In this document: positions 1-9,778 of the stretch, piece after piece | Position numbering within the stretch: position 1 is the first letter of the stretch | Layout: every line of letters starts with the position of its first letter | DNA from: Pseudomonas phenolilytica | GTDB taxonomy: Bacteria; Pseudomonadota; Gammaproteobacteria; Pseudomonadales; Pseudomonadaceae | DNA length: 64,000 bases | Direction of reading: 5' to 3' | Assembly: GCF_021432765.1 (NCBI RefSeq) | Contig: NZ_CP058908.1 | Location: forward strand, 1,256,001-1,320,000 | Translations under genes and position numbers: made by a program | The notes under the pieces: model-generated | Told to the model about the DNA's origin: nothing | What the model saw: only the letters and a program-made list of their open reading frames with translations | Databases searched by the model: none

Positions 1-2088
1 GATTTCCTCGCTGCTCGGCTCGTCGGGGCGCAGATAGGGCCAGTCGATGTTGAGCAGCGGTTCAGCGTAGGCGCCGCCTTCCTTGCGATACATCTCGCGC
101 AGGCGATGGAACAGGCCGCCCATGATCATCACGTCGGTTCTGGCCTGTGCCGGCGGCTCGGCCGCTTTCCAGTGCCATTGCAGCCAGCGCCCGCTGTTGA
201 CCAGCGAACCGTCTTCCTCGGCGAAGCAGCTGGTTGGCAGACGGAACACCGTGGTCTGGATGCTGGCGGTGTCGACGTCGTTGAACTCGCCGGCGTTGCG
301 CCAGAATTCGCTGGTCTCGGTGACCAGCGGATCCATGATCACGAGGAACTTCAGCTTGGCCAGCGCCGCGCTGACCTTCGCCTTGTTGGGGAACGAGGCG
401 ATCGGGTTGAAGCCCTGACAGAAGTAACCGTTGACCTGACCCTGGTACATCATGTCGAAGTACTTGAGGACGTCGTAGCCGGGAATATCCAGCTTCGGCA
501 GCCAGTCGTAGCCCCAGTTGTTCTCGGCCGTGGCGTTGTCGCCATACCAGGACTTCATCAGGCTGACGTGGAACTTCTCGTAGTTCTGCCAGTACGACAG
601 TTGCCCGGGACGGATCGGCTTGGCGGTGCGCTTGGTGATGTACGCCGCGTAGTCCTGTTCCGCGTCCTGGGGCAGGGTGAGGTAGCCCGGCAGCAGGTTG
701 GACAGCAGGCCGAGGTCGGTCAGGCCCTGGATATTGGAGTGACCGCGCAGAGCGTTCATGCCGCCACCGGGCATACCGATGTTGCCCAGCAGCAACTGCA
801 CCATCGCACCGGTACGGATCATCTGCGAGCCGACCGAGTGCTGGGTCCAGCCCAGGGCGTACATGATGGTCATCGCCTTGCCGGGTGCGGACGTCTCGGC
901 AATGGTTTCCCAGACCTTCAGCATCTTGTCCTGCGGTGTGCCGCAGATGTTGCTGACCACGTCCGGTGTATAGCGGCTGTAGTGCTGCTTGAGCAGCTGG
1001 AAGACGCAACGCGGATGCTGCAGCGTCGGATCGACCTTGGCGAATCCCTGCTCGTCCAGCTCGTAGCCCCAGGAGGATTTGTCCGGGTAGCTGCGCTTGT
1101 CGGCGTCATAGCCGTTGAACAGGCCGTTCTCGAAGCCGAAGCCTTCCTTCACGATGAACGAGACGTCCGTGTAGTTGCGCACGTACTCGTGCTGGATCTT
1201 GTCGTTCTCCAGCAGGTAGTTGATCAGGCCGCCGAGGAAGGCGATGTCGGTCCCGGTACGGATCGGCGCATAGAAGTCGGCCACCGAGGCCGAACGGGTG
1301 AAGCGCGGATCGACCACGACCAGCCGTGCCTTGTTGTGGGCCTTGGCTTCGGTCACCCATTTGAACCCGCACGGATGCGCTTCGGCGGCATTGCCGCCCA
1401 TGATCAACACCAGGTCCGCATTCTTGATATCGGACCAGTGGTTGGTCATGGCGCCACGGCCAAACGTCGGGGCAAGACTTGCCACCGTCGGGCCGTGTCA
1501 GACACGTGCTTGGTTGTCGAATGCCAGAATGCCGAGTGAGCGAACCACCTTGTGGGTGATGTAGCCGGCCTCGTTGGACGATGCCGAGGCGGCGAGAAAT
1601 CCTGTGGTCAGCCAGCGATTGACGGTCTGGCCTTTGTCGTTGCGTTCGACGAAGTTGGCGTCGCGATCTTCTTTGACCAGCTTGGCGATGCGGTCGAGGG
1701 CTTCGTCCCACTCGATGCGCTTCCACTCGTTGCTGCCGGCCTCGCGTACTTCCGGGTACTGCAGGCGGTTCGGGCTGTGGACAAAGTCCAGCAGGCCGGC
1801 GCCTTTCGGGCAGAGCGTGCCGCGGTTGACCGGATGGTCGGCGTCGCCTTCGATGTGGATGATGTTCTGGGAGACGTTCTTGCCGCCACTGCCCTGGCTG
1901 TACATGATCAGGCCGCAGCCGACCGAGCAGTAAGGACAGGTGTTACGGGTTTCCCGCGTGTTGGTCAGCTTGAAATGCCGAATCGACTCGGCGTAAGCCG
2001 TGGGCGGCGCCATCCCCAACGCCGCCATGCTCGACGCCCCAAGGCCTACACCGCAGACCTTGAAGAACTGTCGACGATTCATATCCAT
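1..2088 (-). CDS. fdnG: Formate dehydrogenase-N alpha subunit, selenocysteine-containing (3' end outside window)
   Basis: Catalytic Mo-bis-MGD subunit of the periplasm-facing respiratory formate dehydrogenase, which oxidises formate to CO2 and passes electrons through a beta Fe-S subunit to the quinone-reducing gamma subunit. The N-terminus has a Tat signal (RRQFFK at residues 5-10, AYA cleavage site near 31-33), then the 4Fe-4S cysteines C51, C54 and C58 and a fourth in the NRGTLCPKG motif. An in-frame TGA lies at 1498-1500 (codon 197), between NQARV and HGPTVA, exactly where E. coli FdnG has selenocysteine, and the frame stays open on both sides. ATG at 2088 is chosen because AAGGAG lies 7-9 bases upstream and the Tat motif follows. 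The 696 codons visible compare with about 1015 in E. coli, so roughly 320 residues, and the beta and gamma genes, should lie beyond the left edge. Confidence 0.93.
1471..1500 (-). promoter_or_regulatory. Selenocysteine UGA codon and SECIS hairpin
   Basis: The transcript reads UGA (1500-1498), then 14 bases, then GGCA-AGUCU-UGCC (1483-1471). The loop starts 18 bases after the UGA, the same spacing as I recall for the E. coli fdhF SECIS, whose loop is GGUCU. This is the element SelB would bind to insert Sec. Stem and spacing are seen; function is inferred from the family. Confidence 0.85.
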
Positions 2089-2315
2089 CGTGGTTCTCCT
2101 TCTTTCAGGCTCGTGCGCCAGTACGTCGCTGACGCCTGCTGGCAGTGTAGCCAAGACTGGACGGATTGAAGAATTAATTAGACTTTTTGGCGATGAATGA
2201 ACCTAAATTCCCTTTTATTAAGAAATAAAAAAAGGTTCTTTACAGCATCGGCAACACTGAACCTGACGTTGGTTATTGCACCGCATGCTGTTCGCTGTTA
2301 ACCGCGACAGCGCCC

Positions 2316-2345
2316 AAAAAAAACCCGGGACAAGCCCGGGTTTTT
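2316..2345. terminator. Bidirectional intrinsic terminator
   Basis: CCCGGG (2324-2329), loop ACAAG, CCCGGG (2335-2340), flanked by an A-run on the left and TTTTT on the right, so it can terminate on either strand. It lies just past the stop of the leftward Tim44-like gene and shields the formate dehydrogenase promoter region. Confidence 0.85.
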
Positions 2346-2358
2346 GTCGTCATACGCT

Positions 2359-3201
2359 TCAGGCGTTCTGGCGGATACCAGCCACCAGCCAGGGCTGGTT
2401 TTCACCCTGGGCACGTTCCATGCGCCAGCTTTCGCTGAACGCTTCGCCCTGGTCGAAACGCGAGGTCTTGGCGACGCCGCTGAAGGTCAGCGTGGCGACC
2501 GTCTTCTCGGCGTTGTCGTCGACGCCCTCGAGCTGGATTTGCAGATCGTCGATATAGGTCGACTGATAGGCATCACCGATCTCGGCGCGCTCCTGCTTGA
2601 GGAAGCCCAGCAGCTGCGGGGTGACGAACTCGGCGATCTTGTCCATCTCGTTGGCGTCCCAGTGCTGCTGCAGCGCCAGGAAGTGCTCGCGGGCCGCGGC
2701 GACGAAGTTCTGCTCGTTGAACCAGGCCGGCGCGTTGATTACCGGCGCGGCGGCAATCGGAGCCGCACTGCCGCCGAAGATCGAGGTCGGCTGCTGCGGC
2801 ATCTCGCGCTGCATCGGCGCGTGACCGGCCATGGCCGGCTGCTGCTGGCGGCGACGGGCGGCGAGGAAACGGAACAGCAGGAATGCAATCAGACCGAAGA
2901 TCAGGATATCCATGAACTGGATGCCCTCGAAGCCGTCGCCCATGAACATCGAGGCGAGCAGGCCGCCGGCGGCGAGACCGGCCAGCGGGCCGAGCCAGCG
3001 CGAAGCACCGCTGGGTGCAGCGGCGGTTTGTTTGCCGGCTTGGGTCGGCGCGGCCTGGGTCTGCTGAGGCGCCTGGCGCGTCTGGTGGCTCGGTGCCGAG
3101 CCGAAGCTCTTGCCGCCGCCGAAGCGCTTGGCCGCCGTGGCGTCGAGCGCGAAGGTCAGGCTGATACACAGCGCCATGAAAATGCTAAGCACACGTTGCA
3201 T
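2359..3201 (-). CDS. Tim44-like domain membrane protein
   Basis: 280 residues. A signal or anchor segment (about 1-23) is followed by a low-complexity Gln/Ala/Pro linker, a hydrophobic pair near residues 68-110 (GPLAGLAAGGLLASMF and MDILIFGLIAFLLFRFL), a second linker, and a C-terminal globular domain (about 155-280) of the Tim44-like type, with the FLKQERAEIGD and SESWRMER stretches typical of these bacterial proteins. The domain folds like the C-terminal part of mitochondrial Tim44, but its job in bacteria is not settled. It is a single gene ending at a strong terminator. The family call rests on recognised sequence; no function is claimed. Confidence 0.8.
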   Translation of the reverse strand: MQRVLSIFMALCISLTFALDATAAKRFGGGKSFGSAPSHQTRQAPQQTQAAPTQAGKQTAAAPSGASRWLGPLAGLAAGGLLASMFMGDGFEGIQFMDILIFGLIAFLLFRFLAARRRQQQPAMAGHAPMQREMPQQPTSIFGGSAAPIAAAPVINAPAWFNEQNFVAAAREHFLALQQHWDANEMDKIAEFVTPQLLGFLKQERAEIGDAYQSTYIDDLQIQLEGVDDNAEKTVATLTFSGVAKTSRFDQGEAFSESWRMERAQGENQPWLVAGIRQNA

Positions 3202-3351
3202 TGAGTGTTCCCGCTATGAAATGAAGAGGTACGCGCGCCATCCTGCCGAGCTGGGCAGGTGTTGGCGAGGGGCAGAATGTTACCGGCTTTTGCGTGCGGC
3301 GGTTGGTCGCGCCGTGCCGCGCCGCGGGTGCGGCCGGCCGGCGAGGCTGGC

Positions 3352-4446
3352 TCAGCGCCAGTCGTAGAGTTCCTTTTCGGAAATCGCGTGCATCGCTTCG
3401 GCTTGCGCCTGGAAGGCTTTCATCGAGGCCCAGATGCGGCCGTTCAGCTCGCTCTGCGCCGCCAGCTCGCCGAGCACCTGCTCGGCCTCGTTGCGCATGG
3501 CTTGCAGCACGTCGTCCGGGAAACGCTTGAGCTCCACGCCCTGCTGCTTGAGCTGATCGAGCGCCAGCGCGTTGTGATAGGTGTAGTCGTCGAGCATGTC
3601 GCGGCTGGCGGCGCGGGTCGCTTCGGTGAGGATCGCCTGCAGGTCCGCTGGCAGCTCGTCGAAGGCTTTCTGATTGACCAGCAGCTCCAGCACCGCCTGC
3701 GGCTCCTGCCAGCCGGGGTAATAGTAGTAGCGCGCCGCCTTGTGCAGGCCGAAGGCCAGGTCGTTGTAAGGGCTGACCCAGTCGGTGGCGTCGATCGCGC
3801 CGGTCTGCAGCGCGGTGAACACCTCGCCGCCGGGCAGGTTGACGCTGGTCGCGCCGAGGCGCGTGAGGACTTCGCCGCCGAGGCCCGGCATACGGATCTT
3901 CAGACCGCGCAGGTCGTCCAACGCGTTGATTTCCTTGTTGAACCAGCCGCCCATCTGCATGCCGCTGTTGCCGACCACCATCGGCAGCACCTCGAACGGT
4001 GCATAGGCTTCTTCCCAGAGTGCCTGACCACCACCCTTGCTGAGCCAGGCGTTCATTTCGATGGCGGAAAGACCGAACGGCACCGAAGTGAAGAACTGCG
4101 CAGTCGGCACCTTGCCTTTCCAGTAGTAGGAAGCGCCGTGTCCTAGCGCGGCAGTGCCCCGGGAGACGGCGTCGAAGACCTCGAGCGCGGGCACCAGCTC
4201 GCCGGCGGCATAGACCTTGATGGTCAGGCGGCCGCCGCTCATGGTGGTGACGCGTTCGGCCAGGCGTTCGGCCGAGGTGCCCAGGCCCGGGTAGTTCTTC
4301 GGCCAGGCGGTGACCATCTTCCACTGATAGGTCTTGGCCGGTTCGCTGGCGGACTGGCCCGTGGCCGGCGCCTGCTCGTCCTTGCAGCCGGTGAGGAACA
4401 GGCCGGCGAGCAGGGCGGCGGCACCGAACAGATGGCGGCGTTTCAT
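3352..4446 (-). CDS. TRAP transporter solute-binding lipoprotein (DctP family)
   Basis: Periplasmic substrate-binding component of a TRAP (tripartite ATP-independent) transporter. It belongs to the mannitol/chloroaromatic or 2-oxo-acid-like branch, judged by the TAWPKNYPGLGT start and the ASYYWKGKVP and QTGAIDATDWVSPYNDLAFG segments around the ligand site. The N-terminus has RR at residues 3-4, a hydrophobic core and a lipobox LTGC (C21), so it is probably a lipoprotein, possibly Tat-exported. ATG 4446 is taken because it opens directly onto this signal; a longer frame upstream lacks a signal. It sits 38 bases after uvrD on the same strand and no membrane subunits adjoin it; the nearest ones in the window are at 62.1-64.0 kb. 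The ligand cannot be assigned from sequence. Confidence 0.88.
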   Translation of the reverse strand: MKRRHLFGAAALLAGLFLTGCKDEQAPATGQSASEPAKTYQWKMVTAWPKNYPGLGTSAERLAERVTTMSGGRLTIKVYAAGELVPALEVFDAVSRGTAALGHGASYYWKGKVPTAQFFTSVPFGLSAIEMNAWLSKGGGQALWEEAYAPFEVLPMVVGNSGMQMGGWFNKEINALDDLRGLKIRMPGLGGEVLTRLGATSVNLPGGEVFTALQTGAIDATDWVSPYNDLAFGLHKAARYYYYPGWQEPQAVLELLVNQKAFDELPADLQAILTEATRAASRDMLDDYTYHNALALDQLKQQGVELKRFPDDVLQAMRNEAEQVLGELAAQSELNGRIWASMKAFQAQAEAMHAISEKELYDWR

Positions 4447-4484
4447 GGGAAATGAAGGTCCTTGGTTCTTGTGGAAATCTTGAC

Positions 4485-6674
4485 TCAGAGCGCTTCGAGC
4501 TTGGCGTAGCTGAGCATCAGCCACTTGCTGCCTTCATCCTCGAAATTCACCTGCACCCGTGCCTGGGCGCCGGAGCCTTCGAAGTTGAGGATGGTGCCCT
4601 CGCCGAACAGCGCATGGCGCACGCGCTGGCCGAGGTTGAACGGGGTGTCCGGCACGCCGGCACCGTCGAACAGCGAGCCGCCGCCCATGTTCTTGCCGCT
4701 GAACGAGCGCGTCACCGTGTTGCTCAGCCGCACTTCCTGAATCAGCGCCGGCGGGATCTCGCGGACGAAGCGCGAGACCTTGTTGTAGGTCTCGCTGCCG
4801 TACAGCCGGCGCGTTTCGGCGTAGGTGATCACCAGCTGCTGCATGGCGCGGGTGATGCCGACGTAGGCCAGGCGGCGTTCCTCTTCCAGGCGGCCGGACT
4901 CCTCCAGGCTCATCTTGTGCGGGAACAGGCCTTCTTCCATGCCGACCAGGAACACCAATGGAAACTCCAGACCCTTGGCGCTGTGCAGCGTCATCAGCTG
5001 CACGCTGTCCTCGTGGTCGCCGGCCTGCTGCTCGCCGGCCTCCAGCGAGGCGTGGTCGAGAAAGGCTGCCAGCGGTGACTGGACGTCGTCGTCCTCTTCG
5101 CTGTAGTTGTCGAAGGCGCGCGCGGCGGACACCAGTTCCTCGAGGTTCTCCACCCGCGCCTGGGCCTTCTCGCCCTTCTCGTCGCGGTGGTAGGCGAGCA
5201 GGCCGGACTGTTCGATGACCAGCTGCGCCATGCTGTGCAGCTGCATGCCCTCGACCTTCAGCGCGAGGGTGTCGATCAGTTCGACGAAGCCGTTCAGCGC
5301 GCTGGCGGCGCGGCCGGAGACGAGCTTGGTGCCGACCGCCTGGTGCAGCGCCGCCCACAGCGAGATCTCCTCCTGGCGCGCCAGTTGGCGCAGGGTCTCG
5401 ACGGTCTTCTCGCCGATGCCGCGCGCCGGCAGGTTGATCACCCGTTCCAGCGCCGCGTCGTTGTGACGGGTCTGGATCAGGCGCAGGTAGGCCATGGCGT
5501 TCTTGATCTCGGCGCGCTCGAAGAAGCGCTGGCCGCCGTAGATGCGGTAGGGAATCTTCTCGCGCAGCAGCGCCTCTTCCAGCACCCGTGACTGGGCGTT
5601 GGAACGGTAGAGGATGGCGATTTCGCTGCGACTCAGACCGTCGCGGATGGCCTTCTCGATGCTCTCGACCACGTAGCGCGCTTCGTCGTGCTCGTTGAAG
5701 GCGGCGTACAGGCTGATCGGCTCGCCTTCGCAGCCCTCGGTCCACAGCTCTTTGCCCAGGCGGCCCTGGTTGTTGGCGATCAGTGCGTTGGCGGCCTTGA
5801 GAATGCAGGCGGTGGAGCGGTAGTTCTGCTCCAGACGGATGGTCTCGGCGTCGGGGAAATCCTGACTGAACTGCTGCAGATTCTCGATCCGCGCGCCGCG
5901 CCAGCCGTAGATCGACTGGTCATCGTCGCCCACCACCATCAGGCTCTCGCCGCCGCGGGCCAAGAGGCGCAGCCAGGCGTACTGCACGGCGTTGGTGTCC
6001 TGGAATTCGTCCACCAGCACGTGGCGGAAACGCCGCTGGTAGTGCTCCAGCAGGCCCGGATGATTGCGCCACAGGTCGAGGGCACGCAGCAGCAGCTCGG
6101 AGAAGTCGATCACCCCGGCGCGGACGCAGGCCTGCTCGTAGGCCTCGTAGATCTTCAACTGGGTGGCGAGGAACAGGTCGCCGCCGGCCTGGATGTTCTG
6201 CGGGCGCAGGCCCTCGTCCTTCTGCGCATTGATCCACCACTGCGCCTGGCGCGCCGGCCAGCGCTGCTCGTCCAGGCCGAGCTCGCGGATTACCCGCTTG
6301 ACCAGCCGTTGCTGGTCGTCGGAATCGAGAATCTGGAAGTTCTGGTCCAGCTTCGCTTCCTGCCAGTGGGCGCGCAGCAGGCGGTGCGCGAGGCCGTGGA
6401 AGGTGCCAACCCACAGGCCCTGCGGGTTCACATGCAGCAGCTGCTCGATGCGCTGACGCATCTCCGCGGCGGCCTTGTTGGTGAAGGTCACCGAGAGGAT
6501 CGAGTGCAGCGAGGCGCGTTCGACCTGGTGCAGCCAGGCGATGCGGTGCACCAGCACGCGGGTCTTGCCCGAGCCGGCGCCGGCCAACACCAATTGACGC
6601 CCCAGCGGCGCGGCCACGGCCTGGCGCTGGGCATCGTTGAGGGAGTTCAGGAGGAGAGAGAGATCGTCATGCAT
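4485..6674 (-). CDS. uvrD: DNA helicase II, UvrD
   Basis: 729-residue superfamily 1A 3'-5' helicase for nucleotide excision repair and methyl-directed mismatch repair. Motifs in order: Q-motif region LNDAQRQAV (12-20), Walker A AGAGSGKT (31-38), Walker B DEFQDTN (near 223), VGDDDQSIYGWRGA (near 250), LEQNYRST, LMTLHSAKGLEF and YVGITRA. Its length is close to E. coli UvrD (720), and the C-terminal tail (FEGSGAQARVQVNFEDEG) is the RNA polymerase-binding Tudor-like region found in UvrD/PcrA. The start at 6674 gives the usual MHDDLS N-terminus. It is divergent from the GGDEF/EAL gene. I see no clear LexA box (CTG-N10-CAG) upstream. Confidence 0.96.
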   Translation of the reverse strand: MHDDLSLLLNSLNDAQRQAVAAPLGRQLVLAGAGSGKTRVLVHRIAWLHQVERASLHSILSVTFTNKAAAEMRQRIEQLLHVNPQGLWVGTFHGLAHRLLRAHWQEAKLDQNFQILDSDDQQRLVKRVIRELGLDEQRWPARQAQWWINAQKDEGLRPQNIQAGGDLFLATQLKIYEAYEQACVRAGVIDFSELLLRALDLWRNHPGLLEHYQRRFRHVLVDEFQDTNAVQYAWLRLLARGGESLMVVGDDDQSIYGWRGARIENLQQFSQDFPDAETIRLEQNYRSTACILKAANALIANNQGRLGKELWTEGCEGEPISLYAAFNEHDEARYVVESIEKAIRDGLSRSEIAILYRSNAQSRVLEEALLREKIPYRIYGGQRFFERAEIKNAMAYLRLIQTRHNDAALERVINLPARGIGEKTVETLRQLARQEEISLWAALHQAVGTKLVSGRAASALNGFVELIDTLALKVEGMQLHSMAQLVIEQSGLLAYHRDEKGEKAQARVENLEELVSAARAFDNYSEEDDDVQSPLAAFLDHASLEAGEQQAGDHEDSVQLMTLHSAKGLEFPLVFLVGMEEGLFPHKMSLEESGRLEEERRLAYVGITRAMQQLVITYAETRRLYGSETYNKVSRFVREIPPALIQEVRLSNTVTRSFSGKNMGGGSLFDGAGVPDTPFNLGQRVRHALFGEGTILNFEGSGAQARVQVNFEDEGSKWLMLSYAKLEAL

Positions 6675-6807
6675 CGCGGCATTCTATGGGAAATGCCCGC
6701 GCTGCGCTCGCCCGGCGGTCCTGGCCGGCAGTCGGGCGTCGAGCGGAGGTCCGGCTTCGCGCTAATGGCTGATTGACAGCATTACCGTCGGTCAGCCAGC
6801 TTTCCGG

Positions 6808-6836
6808 TTGTCACAAATTTGCCAATTCGGATAGGT
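6808..6836 (+). promoter_or_regulatory. Possible sigma-70 promoter for the GGDEF/EAL gene
   Basis: TTGTCA (6808-6813), a 17-base spacer, then a weak -10 ATAGGT (6831-6836), about 80 bases upstream of the start codon in a locally AT-rich stretch. The -35 is good and the -10 poor, so this is tentative. Confidence 0.3.
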
Positions 6837-6916
6837 CTTAGCGATGGCAACATGCCATTATCGGTCGCTTCCAACCGCCGTCGACCACCTCGGGGATCAT
6901 TACAAGAACAACAGCC

Positions 6917-9778
6917 ATGACCGATTCCGTTCGCTCCCTAGACGCCTTCTCTGCCAGCGATGCCACCAGCGCTGACCTCAGACTGCCCATACGCCACGAG
7001 GGAGTCGAACGCACTCGCTTGCTGTATCGGGGGTCGCGCATCCCGGCGCTGCTCTCGCTGGTCGCCAGCGTGGCGTGCGTGCTGCTGCTGTGGTCCGAAC
7101 GTGGCGGTATCGAACTGGGTGCCTGGTTCCTCTGGATGGTCGTGCTCGGCCTGCTCTGGCTGCGGCACGTCAACGCCTTCAGCCAGGCCTCCGGTAGCGA
7201 GCAGGCGGCGCCGTCGTGGTATCGATGCTTCCTGCTTGGCAGCGCGACTTCGGCGCTCAGCTTGAGTTATGCGATGGTCGCGCTGGTACCGCCGGCCGAT
7301 TTTCTCCAGCAGGCGCTGCTGTACGGCCTGATCGGCTCGGTGGTGGTGGTCGCCAGCGTTGCCTACGGCGTCAGCCTGCCGGCGTTCCTCAGTTTCGCCG
7401 TACCCTGCCTGTTGCCGGCCGGGCTGTACATGCTCACCGCTGCTGATCCGCAGCAGCAGGGCTGGGGCCTGCTGGCGCTGATCGTGCTGGCGACCCTCAG
7501 CCTGATCGCCTGGCAGATCAGTCGGCTGGTCGGCGACGGCCTGACCCAGCGCGTGCAGCGCCTGGTGCTGATCGAGCGGCTGGGCAGCGCGGCACGCCGT
7601 GCCGAGCAGCTGAATGCCGAACTGGCGCGCGAAGTGGAACAGCGCCGCGCTGCCGAGCGGCAGCTACGGCGTGCCTACGACGGCCTCGAGCAGCGCGTCG
7701 CCGAGCGCACCGTAGAACTCGCGCGGGTGGCCGACGAACTGCGGCAGAGCGAAGCGCGCCTCAGTCTGGCGCTGGAGGCCAGCGAGCTGGGCCTGTGGGA
7801 CTGGGACCTGGCGCTGGGCAAGGTGCATTACTCGCGCCTGGAGGTGTCCTTCGAACTGGACGCCCGCCAGCGGCCGGACGCCGAGGGGCGACCGCTGCCC
7901 GACCTGCACCCGGACGATCTGCCCGGCGTGCGCGCCAAGCTCATCGCACACCTCAAGGGCGAGACCGAGTTGTACGCCGTCGAATACCGCGCGTTGCGCG
8001 CCGATGGCAGCCACCTGTGGGTCGAGGATCGCGGGCGGGTGATCAGCCGCGACGCCGACGGACGCGCGCTGCGCATGCTCGGCACGCGTCGCGATATCAG
8101 CGACCTGCGCCGCCAGGCCGAACAGCAGCGGCTGGCGGCCACAGTGTTCGAGGCCGCGGGCGAAGGCATGGTGATCATGGATTCGCGCTTCCGCATCCTG
8201 GCGATCAACGATGCCTGCTGCGCGCTGTCCGGCTTCAGCCGCGAGGAGTTGCTCGGGCGCAGTGCCGCACGGCTGGCCGGTTCGGCGGAATCGCAACGGC
8301 GCTACGCGGCGATGCGCGAGGCCCTGCAGCGCGACGGCAGCTGGCAGGGCGAGCTGCTGGAGGTGCGCAAGAACGGCGAGGTCTACCCGCAGTGGCTCCA
8401 GCTGCGCGAGGTGCGCGACGCGCTGGGCGGTATCTCCCATGTGGTCGGTTTCCTTTCCGACCTGACCGTGCGCCGCCAGGCCGAAGAGCGCCTGCGCTAC
8501 CTGATGCATTACGACAACCTGACCGGGTTGGCCAACCGCAGCCTGCTCAAGGAGCGCCTGCACGCCGCCTGCCTGCGCGCGCAGCAGAGCGGACGCACGC
8601 TGGCGGTGCTGTACATCGACCTGGATCGTTTCAAGAATCTCAACGAAAGCCTCGGCCACGAGGCGGCGGATCGCCTGCTTGGCGAGATGTCGCGCCGCAT
8701 CAGTCAGACCCTGGCCGAGGCCGATACCATCGCACGGCTCTCCGGTGACGAATTCGTCGTGCTGCTGGAGGGCTACGGCAGCCTGTCGAGCCTCGCTCAT
8801 CTGGGCAGCCGCCTGCTGACGCGGGTGCGCAAGCCGGTGACGGTCGCAGGGGAGGAGCTGGTGATCAGTGCCTCCATCGGCGTCAGCCTGATGCCGGACA
8901 ACAGCCGCGACGCCGTGACCCTGCTGCGCCAGGCCAGCCGCGCGATGCAGCAGGCCAAGCATCTGGGCGGCAACACGCTGCAGTTCTTCACCGAGCGCGC
9001 GCAGCGAGCGACCATCGATTACCTGCAGATGGAGAATCAACTGCGCAAGGCGCTGGTAGAAGGGCAGCTGGAGGTGTTCTATCAGCCGCGGCTGACCCTG
9101 CTCGACGACCGCCTGGAGGCCGCCGAGGCGCTGGTGCGCTGGCGCCATCCGCAGCAGGGGCTGGTGGCCCCTGCGCAGTTCATCCCGCTGGCGGAGGAAA
9201 CCGGGTTGATCATCCCGCTCGGCGAGTTCGTGCTGCGCGAGGCCTGTCGGCAGGCGCGCGAATGGCAGCGCTCCGGCCTGGCGGACATTCGCATCTCGGT
9301 GAACCTGTCCGTCAAACAGCTGCGCCAGGGCAACTTCGTCAGTCTGGTACGCCAAGTGCTGGAAGAAACCGGGCTGCCGGCGTCGATGCTGGAGCTGGAG
9401 CTGACCGAGAGCCAGCTGCTCGATGACATCGACAACGCCATCAACATCAGCCGGCAGCTGCGTGCGCTGGGCATCAAGCTGGCGATCGACGATTTCGGCA
9501 CCGGCTATTCCTCGCTCAGCTACCTCAAGCGCTTCCCGGTGGATTACGTGAAGATCGACCGCACCTTTATATGCGAGCTGGAGCATTCGGCCGAGGACGC
9601 GGCGATCGTCCGCGCAATCATCGCGATGGCGCACAACCTGGAACTGCAGGTGGTGGCCGAGGGCGTGGAAACCCAGGCACAGATGGATTTTCTCAAGGAC
9701 CAGCGCTGCGACGAAATCCAGGGCTATCTCGTCAGTCGCCCGGTGCCGGCGGCCCAGCTCGCCGAACTGCTGGGTTAG
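6917..9778 (+). CDS. Membrane PAS-PAS-GGDEF-EAL cyclic-di-GMP protein
   Basis: 953 residues. About six membrane helices (residues 35-200), a coiled-coil linker (about 215-275), two PAS domains (about 280-395 and 405-520), a GGDEF domain (525-690) and an EAL domain (about 700-950). The diguanylate cyclase signature is SGDEF (near residue 607) rather than GGDEF, and no RxxD inhibitory site precedes it. The EAL domain keeps EALVRW, ELTES, DDFGTGYSS, the KID lysine and AEGVE, so phosphodiesterase activity is the better prediction and the GGDEF part may be regulatory or weakly active. It is the probable equivalent of PA5442 beside uvrD. No strong ribosome-binding site precedes ATG 6917. The membrane or PAS input signal is unknown. 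Confidence 0.9.
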   Translation: MTDSVRSLDAFSASDATSADLRLPIRHEGVERTRLLYRGSRIPALLSLVASVACVLLLWSERGGIELGAWFLWMVVLGLLWLRHVNAFSQASGSEQAAPSWYRCFLLGSATSALSLSYAMVALVPPADFLQQALLYGLIGSVVVVASVAYGVSLPAFLSFAVPCLLPAGLYMLTAADPQQQGWGLLALIVLATLSLIAWQISRLVGDGLTQRVQRLVLIERLGSAARRAEQLNAELAREVEQRRAAERQLRRAYDGLEQRVAERTVELARVADELRQSEARLSLALEASELGLWDWDLALGKVHYSRLEVSFELDARQRPDAEGRPLPDLHPDDLPGVRAKLIAHLKGETELYAVEYRALRADGSHLWVEDRGRVISRDADGRALRMLGTRRDISDLRRQAEQQRLAATVFEAAGEGMVIMDSRFRILAINDACCALSGFSREELLGRSAARLAGSAESQRRYAAMREALQRDGSWQGELLEVRKNGEVYPQWLQLREVRDALGGISHVVGFLSDLTVRRQAEERLRYLMHYDNLTGLANRSLLKERLHAACLRAQQSGRTLAVLYIDLDRFKNLNESLGHEAADRLLGEMSRRISQTLAEADTIARLSGDEFVVLLEGYGSLSSLAHLGSRLLTRVRKPVTVAGEELVISASIGVSLMPDNSRDAVTLLRQASRAMQQAKHLGGNTLQFFTERAQRATIDYLQMENQLRKALVEGQLEVFYQPRLTLLDDRLEAAEALVRWRHPQQGLVAPAQFIPLAEETGLIIPLGEFVLREACRQAREWQRSGLADIRISVNLSVKQLRQGNFVSLVRQVLEETGLPASMLELELTESQLLDDIDNAINISRQLRALGIKLAIDDFGTGYSSLSYLKRFPVDYVKIDRTFICELEHSAEDAAIVRAIIAMAHNLELQVVAEGVETQAQMDFLKDQRCDEIQGYLVSRPVPAAQLAELLG

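Noticed and set aside
1498..1500. In-frame stop in the formate dehydrogenase gene, suggesting a pseudogene or frameshift
   Set aside because: The stop is TGA at the known Sec site, flanking sequence is conserved and in frame, and a SECIS hairpin follows at the right spacing.
106..1539. Long rightward open frame (477 codons) opposite the formate dehydrogenase gene
   Set aside because: Antisense shadow of a recognised protein in high-GC DNA; the translation resembles no known protein.
7664..9634. 656-codon leftward frame opposite the GGDEF/EAL gene
   Set aside because: Composition-driven shadow; His/Gln/Ala-rich translation without domains.
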